A DNA stretch of 20,388 bases. Origin: Sphingobacteriaceae bacterium UBA6709. GTDB taxonomy: Bacteria > Bacteroidota > Bacteroidia > Sphingobacteriales > Sphingobacteriaceae. The notes under the pieces were generated by a model. The model searched no databases, had not been told where the DNA came from, and saw nothing but the letters and a program-made list of their open reading frames with translations. Made by a program: the position numbers and the translations under genes. Positions 7,329 to 16,200 of the stretch are shown here, piece by piece; the stretch's first letter is position 1, and the number at the start of each line of letters is the position of its first letter. Where the stretch lies: contig DKIV01000005.1 in the NCBI GenBank assembly GCA_002454425.1, positions 28,530 to 48,917 of the forward strand, read 5' to 3'.

Positions 7329-8555
7329 ATGAATACGTCCCTTTACATAGCGAAACGATATCTTTTCTCTAAGAAATCTATTAACGCGATTAATATCATT
7401 TCCGGGATTTCTATGTTCGGCGTATTCGTGGCCAGCGCGGCGTTGATTATTATTCTATCGGTGTTTAACGGCTTTGAATCTGTAATTCTCTCGATGTATA
7501 ATAGCTTTAGTCCCGAACTGAGAATTGAGCCGAGCTACGGCAAGGGCTTTGATCCCGCGACTCCAGCTATAGCGTCGATAAAACGAGATGCCAGAATATC
7601 TCATGTTAATGAAGTATTACAGGAAAAGGTGTTATTACGCTATAATAACCGCCAATTTATAGGTACAGTCAGAGGTGTTAGCGACTCGTTTTCCAAATCG
7701 CGGGGATTGGATAGCATCATGGTTGACGGTAGTTTTTTATTACACGCGGAAGGAACTCCTCAGGCTGTTATTGGCGCTTCTGTTCAGGGCTCTCTGGGGG
7801 TGAATATTTATGACGAGGCGACTCCGATAGAACTCTACGCGGCTCGTAAAGGCAGCGCCACTTCTATTAATCCCGCAGAGGAGTTTAACGTTAAATACAT
7901 CCACTCATCGGGGGTGTTTAATGTTCAGCAGGACTTTAATGACGTTGTGATTGTACCGCTGAGCTTCGCACGAGATCTTTTATCTGAGCCCAAAAACATT
8001 TCAGCCATTGAGCTAAGGATAAAACCCCTAGCCTCTATAGACGATGTACAAAAGGATATTAGCAAAAGGCTCGGCAAGGGCTTCCTTGTGAAAAACAGGA
8101 TACAGCAGAATGAATTACTCTATAAAGTACTAAACGTTGAGAAATGGGCTATCTATATTATCCTTACGTTCGTACTGATTATAGCCATATTTAATCTCGT
8201 GGGCTCTCTGACGATGTTGGTTATTGACAAAAAGAAAGATATTGCGATACTTAGCAGTATAGGGGCCAGCAAAAAACTTATTAAAAGAATATTCTTCTAT
8301 GAGGGCATCATGATTTCCATGACGGGGTGTGTGCTGGGACTGCTTTGTGGTATAGGCTTTTGCCTTATCCAGCAACGATTTGGACTGATAAAAATGGGTG
8401 ATGTACAAACGATAACAGAGTCTTATCCTATAGCACTAAAGATCGCGGACTCAGCTTTGGTGATACTTACGGTCTTCAGCATTTCCCTTCTTACGTCGGA
8501 AATATCCTCACGCCTCAGCGTGAAGACATTAGATCAGATTAACGAAAACTTATAA
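7329..8555 (+). CDS. FtsX/LolC-LolE-family ABC permease
   Basis: This 408-residue inner-membrane permease has the 4-TM layout of lipoprotein-releasing LolC/LolE proteins. One N-terminal TM (about residues 20-48) is followed by a periplasmic domain of roughly 220 residues, then three C-terminal TMs (about 272-298, 325-350, 370-395). The opening SLYIAKRYLFSKKSINAINIISGISMFGV and the cytoplasmic loop DKKKDIAILSSIGASKKLI are typical. Such permeases work with a LolD ATPase to pass lipoproteins to the periplasmic carrier; no ATPase gene is in the window. It starts 12 bp after the MBL gene. Its last two codons (TTA TAA) are also the last two codons of the convergent gene on the other strand. Confidence 0.93.
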   Translation: MNTSLYIAKRYLFSKKSINAINIISGISMFGVFVASAALIIILSVFNGFESVILSMYNSFSPELRIEPSYGKGFDPATPAIASIKRDARISHVNEVLQEKVLLRYNNRQFIGTVRGVSDSFSKSRGLDSIMVDGSFLLHAEGTPQAVIGASVQGSLGVNIYDEATPIELYAARKGSATSINPAEEFNVKYIHSSGVFNVQQDFNDVVIVPLSFARDLLSEPKNISAIELRIKPLASIDDVQKDISKRLGKGFLVKNRIQQNELLYKVLNVEKWAIYIILTFVLIIAIFNLVGSLTMLVIDKKKDIAILSSIGASKKLIKRIFFYEGIMISMTGCVLGLLCGIGFCLIQQRFGLIKMGDVQTITESYPIALKIADSALVILTVFSISLLTSEISSRLSVKTLDQINENL

Positions 8556-9497
8556 GCGTCGTTGCGCTGCGAGGTATTCCCGAATATAATCATCAATACC
8601 ATCTTCGAGGGTATAAAATTTCAGGTCGAACCCCGCTTCTCTTAACTTGGAAACCGGTGCCTGCTGAAAATATTGAAAGTTGCCGCGCATAGATTCTGAC
8701 TGCTCAACATATCGAATATCCTCCTGCTTATCACATGAACGGAACACTGCGCGGCTTAGATCATTAAAAGACCGGGCCTCGCCACTTCCAACATTGAAAA
8801 CGCCACTTTTCTTTCTGTTGTGCATAAAGAAATATAGCACCTCCTGCAAGTCCTTAATATAAATATAATCACGAGCCTGTTCGCCATCTAAAAAGTCAGA
8901 CTTATGCGACTTATACAACTCGATATACCCGAACTCTTCTATCTGACGGTAAGCGCGGTATATAAACGAAGCAGCATCTCCCAAATCCTCCTCATTTGGA
9001 CCGTAGAGATCAAATATCTTGAGGCAAACCCAGAAGTAGGGTTTACGAACTTGATTTATTGCCCAAACATCAAAGGCATGATTTGAAATACCTTTCGGAT
9101 CTATGGGATTCAATAGTTCCAGCTTCTCTTCCGAATCCTTATATCCCCGCTCCCCTAAGCCATAGGTGGCCACCGAAGAGGTGTATACCAATGGAAGTCC
9201 GAACTCCACACAGGCATTCCAGACAGATTTGGAATAGTCAATATCATTGGAACCAGAAGCATCGTCCGTTCTTATTCCGAAATGGAAAACAAACTGTATA
9301 TGATGATGATTGGCCCTTATGAAATCAAATAAGTCCTTGGGTTCCAATCTTAAAGAAGATCGCACTTGCTCATTATCCGATTTTATTTCCTCATCAGGAA
9401 AGTTATCTACCAACACAAGATCGTGGTAACCCTCTTTATGTAGCTTGTCAATAAACGCGCCACCGATGGAGCCCGCGGCTCCGGTAATAATAATCAT
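8550..9497 (-). CDS. HldD-like NAD-dependent sugar-nucleotide epimerase homologue, catalytic residues altered
   Basis: This 315-residue extended short-chain dehydrogenase/reductase fold is closest by motif to ADP-glyceromanno-heptose 6-epimerase (HldD/RfaD), which makes the heptose donor for LPS. The cofactor loop TGAAGSIG (residues 5-12), Asp31-Asn32, HFGIRTDD, YTSSVATYG (catalytic Ser kept), FDLYGPNE, ARDYIYIKD and FNVGSGEARSF match the family. Where the YxxxK dyad should be, the sequence reads Lys135-Gly-Ile-Ser-Asn139. The second HldD catalytic Lys (KGxMAS in E. coli) aligns with Leu172 (LGDAAS). The reading frame is otherwise intact, so this looks like a maintained homologue with lost or changed chemistry rather than a decayed gene. 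It lies 11 bp after mqnD and shares a TTATAA end with the convergent permease. Confidence 0.9.
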   Translation of the reverse strand: MIIITGAAGSIGGAFIDKLHKEGYHDLVLVDNFPDEEIKSDNEQVRSSLRLEPKDLFDFIRANHHHIQFVFHFGIRTDDASGSNDIDYSKSVWNACVEFGLPLVYTSSVATYGLGERGYKDSEEKLELLNPIDPKGISNHAFDVWAINQVRKPYFWVCLKIFDLYGPNEEDLGDAASFIYRAYRQIEEFGYIELYKSHKSDFLDGEQARDYIYIKDLQEVLYFFMHNRKKSGVFNVGSGEARSFNDLSRAVFRSCDKQEDIRYVEQSESMRGNFQYFQQAPVSKLREAGFDLKFYTLEDGIDDYIREYLAAQRRL

Positions 9498-9508
9498 AAA
9501 CCTTTATT

Positions 9509-10363
9509 TCAAGTAGTCAGAAATGGACTTCCACTAAAGCCTGGAATTACTCCATTAGCGACAGCTGTATCAAACATCAATTGGATAGCACGTCTGCCTT
9601 CTTCCCCCAAATCTAATGAATATTTGTTCACATATAATTCAATGTGCTTAAACATGACCTCCTCATCCATCGCCTGGGCGTGGGAACGAATGAAATCTAT
9701 TCCTGACTTTGGATTCTCAAATGCGAATTCCACGCTGCGACGTATGACTCTATTTACCTTCATCTTCACCTCATCGCTAAGAGATCTTTTTACGGCTATA
9801 CCTCCCAGTGGAATCGCGCAGCCAGTCTTCGACTCCCAGAATTCACCCAGATCTATTACCTTATGCAACCCTTTCTCCTGATAGGTGAATCGGTTCTCAT
9901 GGATAATAAGTCCTAAATCAATTGACCTGTTTAACAATTCGTTCTCAATCTCGGAAAATAAAATCTCCCTTTTATCATGTAACATGGGAAATGCAAGACT
10001 AAAGAGGAAGTTCGCGGTTGTAAATCTTCCGGGGATTCCAATTCTAAGATCACTACTCTCAGCACCAGCGTCCATCAAGGTATTGAGGTCGAAAGGCTCC
10101 AAAGAAATAACCAGAGGCCCGACGCCATAACCTAACGCACTTCCGGCATCAAGCAAAGCATAATCGTTTATCGCGTAAGCAAATGCATGATAACTGAGCT
10201 TCGTTACGTCAATTTCCTGGTTAAAAGCCTTATGATTGAGCGTTTCTACATCATCATAAAAAACTTCAAATTCCAGTCCTTCGGTGTCAATCTTATGATG
10301 AATCATAGCATCAAAAATGAACGTATCATTGGGACATGGTGAAAACGCAAGGGTAAGTTTCAT
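9509..10363 (-). CDS. mqnD: 1,4-dihydroxy-6-naphthoate synthase
   Basis: This 284-residue MqnD converts cyclic dehypoxanthinyl futalosine to 1,4-dihydroxy-6-naphthoate in the futalosine route to menaquinone. It has the periplasmic-binding-protein-like fold of the MqnA/MqnD family. The opening MKLTLAFSPCPNDTFIFDAM is diagnostic, followed by VTKLSYHAFAYA, GYGVGPLVIS, IGIPGRFTTANFL and GLIIHENRFTY. The ATG at 10363 is chosen because it begins the conserved N-terminus and overlaps the mqnB stop as ATGA (10360-10363), implying translational coupling; an open frame upstream to 10429 lies inside mqnB. The HldD-like gene follows after 11 bp. Confidence 0.96.
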   Translation of the reverse strand: MKLTLAFSPCPNDTFIFDAMIHHKIDTEGLEFEVFYDDVETLNHKAFNQEIDVTKLSYHAFAYAINDYALLDAGSALGYGVGPLVISLEPFDLNTLMDAGAESSDLRIGIPGRFTTANFLFSLAFPMLHDKREILFSEIENELLNRSIDLGLIIHENRFTYQEKGLHKVIDLGEFWESKTGCAIPLGGIAVKRSLSDEVKMKVNRVIRRSVEFAFENPKSGIDFIRSHAQAMDEEVMFKHIELYVNKYSLDLGEEGRRAIQLMFDTAVANGVIPGFSGSPFLTT

Positions 10364-11004
10364 GATATATATTGGAAAATATTTAGTAATTCTTGATTTA
10401 AATTCTTGATAGCAAGGGGGATATCCCATGCTTCCCGATCGCGAGGCTCAACATAATTTGATACTGACCGCAGCTGAATGCAGGGCAAATTAAAAGTACG
10501 GCACGCCATGAAAAAAGCGGCCCCCTCCATGCTTTCTGAACGAGGACTGCACCTGGATATAATGCGAGCGATTGAGGCTTCGTTACCATGAACGGTGTTT
10601 ACCGTGATGGCAGGAACGACATCCAGATGAGATACCGCTGCACTCAAGGGTGATTGCGCTGAGGCTGCCTCGTATGCATTACCGAATCCAAGCTGGGAAA
10701 TATCAATAAATTCGGCGCGATCTTCAGCGCCTAACTCAGAAAAGCAGTCTGAAGAAATCAGGAAAACCTTCCCCAGCTCATCTCTTTTATCAAAGGCACC
10801 CGCAATGCCCGCATTTATGGCCACATCATATTGATTGAGAGCCAAATGAGCGCCCAGAGACAAAGCAGTCGCAGTCATACCGACGCCAGTACAAAGGAGA
10901 AAAATCTGGTGTTCCTTGAAGCTATTCCAACCCATCTCCAGCCGCATCGCGCTTCTAAGAACGTCCACTTCCGGCTCGGTGGCAAAACTCAGTAGAATTC
11001 TCAT
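10360..11004 (-). CDS. mqnB: Futalosine hydrolase
   Basis: This 214-residue nucleoside phosphorylase/hydrolase-fold enzyme splits futalosine into dehypoxanthinylfutalosine and hypoxanthine, the step before MqnC and MqnD in menaquinone synthesis. It shows the family pattern: TGVGMTATALSLGAHLAL (glycine-rich phosphate-site loop), INAGIAGAFD, a central SESMEGAAFFMAC with the substrate-binding Met-Glu, and RSVSNYVEPRD, the futalosine-hydrolase form of the C-terminal catalytic Asp region. It is the first gene of the minus-strand operon mqnB-mqnD-HldD-like. A -7-type box TAATTTTG ends 4 bp before the ATG, so the mRNA may be leaderless. The pairing with mqnD makes futalosine hydrolase much more likely than MTA/SAH nucleosidase. 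Confidence 0.95.
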   Translation of the reverse strand: MRILLSFATEPEVDVLRSAMRLEMGWNSFKEHQIFLLCTGVGMTATALSLGAHLALNQYDVAINAGIAGAFDKRDELGKVFLISSDCFSELGAEDRAEFIDISQLGFGNAYEAASAQSPLSAAVSHLDVVPAITVNTVHGNEASIARIISRCSPRSESMEGAAFFMACRTFNLPCIQLRSVSNYVEPRDREAWDIPLAIKNLNQELLNIFQYIS

Positions 11005-11008
11005 GTGG

Positions 11009-11016
11009 CAAAATTA
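11009..11016 (-). promoter_or_regulatory. Candidate -7 promoter box for mqnB
   Basis: The minus strand reads TAATTTTG, an exact TAnnTTTG match, separated from the mqnB ATG by only CCAC. Initiation about 7 bases downstream would fall on the start codon. No clear -33 TTTG is seen at standard spacing. Confidence 0.45.
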
Positions 11017-11097
11017 AATATTGTTAAACGAGATTAACCATTTCCGTGTAATAATGATAGCCGGAACAGGGATGCCTTCCAGCGGATGTAGAAACGA

Positions 11098-11131
11098 AAA
11101 CAATGCCATTTGTATTGTTTCTTTATATTTG
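11098..11131 (+). promoter_or_regulatory. Candidate promoter and dyad upstream of the PTPS gene
   Basis: A perfect 7-bp inverted repeat AAACAAT (11098-11104)/ATTGTTT (11114-11120) lies immediately before TATATTTG (11124-11131), an exact -7 consensus. The box ends 14 bp before the ATG at 11146, giving a leader of under about 10 nt. The dyad occupies the -10 to -35 side of the promoter, where a repressor or activator could bind. Confidence 0.45.
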
Positions 11132-11145
11132 TCAAAATCTTTAAG

Positions 11146-11559
11146 ATGATTTACATTACCAGAAGAGAACAATTTAATGCAGCACACCGTCTCTTTAGAG
11201 AGGAATGGTCAGACGATAAAAATCGGGAGGTTTTTGGCAAATGCTCCAATCCCAATTGGCACGGGCATAACTACGAACTCTTTGTTACGGTAAATGGAGA
11301 TATTAATCCAGACACTGGCTATCTGATTGACCTGAAACACCTTAAGGAGATTATCCGGGTTTACGTAATAAATAAACTCGACCATAAGAATGTCAACCTT
11401 GACGTTGATTTTATGCAGGGAAAAATGGCCTCTACCGAGGTCCTGGCAACGGAAATTTACCGGCAGCTGGAAGTTCCTTTACGGGAACAGGGCGTCAACC
11501 TTCATAAAATTCAGCTATTTGAGACTGAAAATAATTACGCGGAATACTACGGAGATTAA
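11146..11559 (+). CDS. 6-pyruvoyl-tetrahydropterin synthase (PTPS/QueD family)
   Basis: This 137-residue T-fold zinc enzyme acts on dihydroneopterin triphosphate, the GTP cyclohydrolase I product. Zinc ligands are His14 (FNAAHRL) and His39/His41 of WHGHNY; Cys33 is the catalytic Cys, LDHKN holds the catalytic His, and LFETENNYAEYY contains the pterin-binding Glu. The Cys-to-HGH spacing is CxxxxxHGH, as in animal PTPS, rather than CxxxHGH of E. coli QueD. GDINPDTGYLIDLKHLK and LDHKNVNLD also read like the animal enzyme. This favours 6-pyruvoyl-tetrahydropterin as product, though annotation pipelines may call it QueD. The ATG at 11146 starts the conserved strand; folE follows after 4 bp. Confidence 0.93.
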   Translation: MIYITRREQFNAAHRLFREEWSDDKNREVFGKCSNPNWHGHNYELFVTVNGDINPDTGYLIDLKHLKEIIRVYVINKLDHKNVNLDVDFMQGKMASTEVLATEIYRQLEVPLREQGVNLHKIQLFETENNYAEYYGD

Positions 11560-11563
11560 TAAC

Positions 11564-12208
11564 ATGGAAGAAAATAAAGAAATAAACCGGATGGCTGAGG
11601 AGAATGAGGTTGATGGGTACGTCAAAATCGACCGATACAACCCCGAAAAGATTGAACGTATCGCCTCCCACTATTCAGAAATATTAAGCGACTTAGGTGA
11701 AGACCCTTCGCGGGAAGGTTTGATTAAAACGCCTGAACGCGTTGCGAAAGCCTTGCAGTTCCTCACCCATGGTTATGATCTCAAGCCTGAAGAAATCCTC
11801 AAGAGCGCCATGTTTAAGGAAGAGTACAGTCAAATGGTTTTAGTGAAGGATATCGAAGTATACTCCATGTGCGAACATCATTTGTTGCCTTTCATAGGAA
11901 AAGCACACGTAGCCTATATTCCGAATGGACATATTGTTGGTCTCAGCAAAATTCCACGTGTTGTAGAAGCCTTCGCCAGAAGACTTCAGGTACAGGAAAG
12001 ATTAACTAACGAAATTCGGGATTGTATAAATAAGACCTTAAATCCCCTGGGCGTCGCTGTTGTCATTGAATGTAAACATCTCTGCATGTCTATGAGAGGC
12101 ATCCAAAAGCAGAACTCAGTGACGACAACATCGGCCTTTACGGGAGCATTTGCAAACGAAAGAACAAGGGCAGAATTCCTCCAACTAATTACGGCAAGTC
12201 TGGACTAA
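11564..12208 (+). CDS. folE: GTP cyclohydrolase I
   Basis: This 214-residue enzyme opens the GTP ring to give 7,8-dihydroneopterin triphosphate, the entry to folate and other pterins. Zinc ligands are visible as Cys103 and His106 in SMCEHHLLPF and Cys174 in ECKHLCMSMRG, the same spacing as Cys110/His113/Cys181 of E. coli FolE. EDPSREGLIKTPERVAKA and GLSKIPRVVEAFARRLQVQERLT are family signatures. The ATG at 11564 begins 4 bp after the PTPS stop, and an open frame reaching further upstream lies inside the PTPS gene. The acidic first 20 residues are not conserved in most FolE proteins. fabD follows after 10 bp, so the three genes form one operon. Confidence 0.97.
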   Translation: MEENKEINRMAEENEVDGYVKIDRYNPEKIERIASHYSEILSDLGEDPSREGLIKTPERVAKALQFLTHGYDLKPEEILKSAMFKEEYSQMVLVKDIEVYSMCEHHLLPFIGKAHVAYIPNGHIVGLSKIPRVVEAFARRLQVQERLTNEIRDCINKTLNPLGVAVVIECKHLCMSMRGIQKQNSVTTTSAFTGAFANERTRAEFLQLITASLD

Positions 12209-12218
12209 TTTAGAAATA

Positions 12219-13100
12219 ATGAAAGCATTCGTTTTTCCGGGACAAGGATCCCAATTCGCTGGTATGGGCAAAGATCTGTACTCGCATGAAGCATCAAAAG
12301 AACTTTTTGAAAAAGCCAACAGCATTTTAGGCTTTAGAATTACTGATATTATGTTTGATGGATCGGAAGATGATCTCAAACAGACTAAAGTTACACAACC
12401 CGCTATCTTCATTCATTCCGTTGTAATTGCTAAAGCAATGGGAGATCTTTTTAAACCTGACATGGTTGCAGGACATTCTCTTGGAGAGTTTTCAGCATTA
12501 GTGGCCGCGGGAGCGTTAAGCTTTGAAGATGGTCTACGTCTTGTTGCCGCACGTGCGAACGCGATGCAAAAGGCCTGCGAGATTCAGCCATCAACCATGG
12601 CCGCCATTCTTGGACTTGATGAATACACCGTTGAAGAGGTATGTGAAATGATCTCCGAAGTAGTTGTGCCGGCAAATTACAACTGTCCCGGACAATTGGT
12701 AATATCCGGAAGTATTGAAGGTATCGAAAAAGCATGTGCTATGCTCACAGAAAGAGGTGCCAAACGCGCCTTACGATTGAATGTTAGCGGTGCCTTTCAT
12801 TCACCACTAATGGAATCAGCACGTACTGAGCTGGCTCAGGCTATTGAATCTACGGCCTTCCAACAACCAGTATGCCCAATCATTCAAAATATTGATGCCC
12901 ATCCGCATACCGAAATAGAGAGCATAAAGCAAAATCTCATCGCTCAGCTCACAGGACCGGTAAAATGGACACAAACCGTAAAGCGTATGCTGGAAGATGG
13001 AGCGACATCTTTTACAGAAGTAGGCCCAGGAAATGTTCTACAGGGACTTATTAAAAAAGTTGACCGTTCGGTACTTACCCAATCAGCACAGGTTCAGTAG
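12219..13100 (+). CDS. fabD: Malonyl-CoA:ACP transacylase
   Basis: This 293-residue FabD transfers malonyl from CoA to acyl carrier protein for fatty-acid synthesis. It has the N-terminal FPGQGSQFAGMG oxyanion loop, the nucleophile Ser87 in GHSLGEFSAL, an Arg-containing segment (LVAARANAMQ) that would bind the malonyl carboxylate, and His194 in GAFHSPLM completing the Ser-His pair. The C-terminal TEVGPGNVLQGLIKK is typical, and the length is normal. It is the last gene of the PTPS-folE-fabD operon, with its own strong intrinsic terminator, and no separate promoter is apparent. The link with pterin genes is probably just co-expression. Confidence 0.97.
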   Translation: MKAFVFPGQGSQFAGMGKDLYSHEASKELFEKANSILGFRITDIMFDGSEDDLKQTKVTQPAIFIHSVVIAKAMGDLFKPDMVAGHSLGEFSALVAAGALSFEDGLRLVAARANAMQKACEIQPSTMAAILGLDEYTVEEVCEMISEVVVPANYNCPGQLVISGSIEGIEKACAMLTERGAKRALRLNVSGAFHSPLMESARTELAQAIESTAFQQPVCPIIQNIDAHPHTEIESIKQNLIAQLTGPVKWTQTVKRMLEDGATSFTEVGPGNVLQGLIKKVDRSVLTQSAQVQ

Positions 13101-13127
13101 AAATAAATCTATCGATTTAATAACCCC

Positions 13128-13170
13128 AAAAAGGAGGTAACTGAAACACATCAGGCCTCCTTTTGTTTTA
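13128..13170 (+). terminator. Intrinsic terminator after fabD
   Basis: AAAAGGAGG (13129-13137) pairs perfectly with CCTCCTTTT (13156-13164), followed by GTTTTA. The 9-bp stem has an 18-base loop. It lies 28 bp past the fabD stop and separates the operon from the sensor kinase gene. Confidence 0.85.
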
Positions 13171-13203
13171 TGACAAGTCCGCGGATCCAGATATGCGTAT
13201 TTA

Positions 13204-16200
13204 ATGCATCCGGAAGGGGCAAGGACTTCATTTAAAGTTAAAAAATCACCAGTGAACATAAGCATTCGTCTCCGTATTCTTTTGCTCATGCTATCCCTTG
13301 GGTTCGCATTATGTGCTATCTCCATCCATTATACATTCGACAAGAATGAAATTCTGGCGATGAATGCTCGCACCATTGAGTTTAACCTGCAAAAGAAGGA
13401 ACGCTTTGCAAAGAACTTCATCAACAATGACATTAACTTTGAAAATATCAAAAAGCTGCACCTTGATCCATCGCAGGCAGCGACTTACATAAACGACTTT
13501 AAGAATAAGCACCGCATTTACCTTTTCACTTATAAAAACCACCAGCTCCTATTTTGGAATACTAACCGCATCGCCCCTTCCACAGACGAAGGGCTTAAGG
13601 AGGGATCGAACAGACTTAAAACAAGAAACGGCTGGTATGAAGCGATAAAGCGGTCGCGCGGAGAGTATTCTGTAGTCTGCATAATCCCGATCAAGTCAGA
13701 ATATCCTTTTCAAAATAGCTTTCTTAACAACACATTTTCTCCCGATCTCATACAGGACAACAATCTGGAGATCGCGGGATTTAATGATAAGAACACCTAC
13801 AACATCATCAATAGTGATGGCAGCTTTATTGTTGCCGTAAAACTTAAAACCTCCCTCACCAACAGCTTTTACTCAGATCTCGAACTGTGGATGACCATCA
13901 TTTCGATACTGTTACTTACGCTGTTCACCCACTATCTGGCGGTCTGGATGGTTGAAAAAAAGACAGTCCTTACTGGCATCGGATTTCTTTTCCTCTATTT
14001 TGCCGGAATAAAATTCCTGAGTTTAGCCTATCCAATTTTTGATAACTATTTCAATACGGGCCTCTTCGACCAAAAGCACTTCTCCGGGGGATATCTCTTT
14101 AAATCGCTTGGTGACTTTATGCTCACAGCGATAATGGTTACCTGGATTATCGCGTTCATCTACAATTATCGAAAGCGCCTATCATTACACAATTTAGGAT
14201 CCAGCCGTGTTAGCGTAATACTAGTAATTACATTCCTCGGATTATTTCTCTATTTGATTTGTAGTGCCTTCAACACGATATTCTTCAATCTCGTTGCGCA
14301 ATCTGATATAAATTTCGACTTAAGCAACATTCTCTATCTAGACTTCCTCAGCTGGATTTCAATAGCGCTTCTATTCGCTGGCGCCCTAAATATCTATCTT
14401 GTTATAGAGATATTATTATCTATTGCGAGAAGTCTTTCCATTGACAAAAAAACATTCCAAGTATATTTACTTAGCGGCATTGCCATCTCAATTTTCATAA
14501 GCTCAGTCACAGGCTTTTTTAATATCACAGTAGCGCTTATAACGCTTCTTGTCTGGATACAATGGCGTTCTCAGGAAAGCAACACGCCAACCAGCAAATT
14601 CCTGTACCTTGTTTTCGTTCTGCTGATATTCTCCATAATAAACTCCATAAAGCTTTCGTCTTTTCAATTCTTAAAAGAAAGAGAGCAACGAAAGATCATT
14701 GCTTATAAACTTGAATCTGCTGACGATCCCAATGCGGTTCTTCTTTTCTTCTCGCTGGAACAAGAGCTTTCAAAAGACCCATACTTACAAAACTACTTCC
14801 AATGGGGCATGCCTGATTCCTTACCGATAACAGACAAGCTTAAGAAGCGTTATTTTGATGGGTACTTGTCAAGATATGATCTGGAGGCATTCCCTTATAT
14901 ACCGGGTCAGGAAAACCAGTCAAAAGACAAGTTAAATATTACGACCTTCAAGAATCTTGTCCTGGCGGGATCTATTAAAGTATCGGAGAATTTCTATACG
15001 ATCAATAACACGTTCGGCTATCAGCATTATTTCGGCATCATTCCCATAAAAAAGGGAAACACCGTGCTGGGATCCGTTATCGTGACGCTAAAGTCGAAAA
15101 CATTTAAGGATGCCGGATATGTTCCTCCTATTCTCGTTGACAATAAAATGGACTCCGACGAGAATCTTCGGAACCATTCTTTTGCCTTCTATTTGAATGA
15201 CAAACTCGTCAACCAGAATGGCAAGTACATTTATAGCCTGAGCAACAATTTCCCGGCAAGTAATGATGCCTTTACATTCGTCGACAAGAATGGCTACAGC
15301 CATCTTATCTATAAACCGAATGCAAAAAAGGCTATTATAGTGAGTCTCCCGGTAACAACGTGGGTAATGAAGCTCGCATCGGTATCATTCCTGTTCCTGG
15401 TAATGAGCTCCCTTACGACCATTATCATCTTATTAAATCAGCTATGGCTGGCTTTAAAAAACAATCAGTTTTCTATAAACGTCAGCAACTGGCAATCGTA
15501 CCTGCCCGGTAGCCGGCTTCTTTACCGGACACGTATCCAGGCATCTCTCATTGGAGCAATACTCTTCACACTTTTTGTCGTAGGTATAATTACGTATGTA
15601 AGTATCAGTAACCAGTTTCAAAAACAGCTGGAAAATGACTCTATCAGAAAAATTAACCGACTCAGTGAGGGTTTTGAAAACAACACAATATTCAACAATC
15701 AGGATCCTGGCGATCAGGAACAAGCATTCCGCTCCTTCGCCAGCGTCAATGCCATAGATCTCAGTCTCTTCGACCTGCGCGGTCGCCTGTTGTTTACTAC
15801 TCAGAGCAAAATATATGAGGACGGATTCATTGAACCGCTCATGAATGCCCTTGCGTTTGTCAATATCAGTAAGTATCAATTGTCTGAATTCCTTAATGAG
15901 GAACGCGTTGGGAACATGAGGTTCCTGGCCGCCTATAAGCCCATTCGCAACAGTCGAAATGAAACGATCGCTTACCTTTGTCTGCCCTATTTTTCTTATC
16001 AGGCCGACTACGATAGCCTCATGGGCGATTACCTAAATACATTAATTAATGTATATGCGCTGGTTTTGGTTACCATAGCACTATTCACCTTTTTCCTTGC
16101 TAATAAAATCACTTACCCCCTCACGTTGGTAAGTAAGAGTCTCAGCGAGATTAAAATCGATGGAAAAAATGAATTCATTCAATGGCAAAGTAATGATGAA

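Noticed and set aside
11041..11145. A preQ1 or other riboswitch before the PTPS gene
   Set aside because: I see no preQ1-type C-rich loop or A-rich tail, and the -7 box 14 bp before the ATG leaves no leader long enough for a riboswitch.
15454..15879. A 141-codon minus-strand frame inside the kinase gene
   Set aside because: It lies wholly antisense to well-supported kinase coding sequence and has no recognisable motif.
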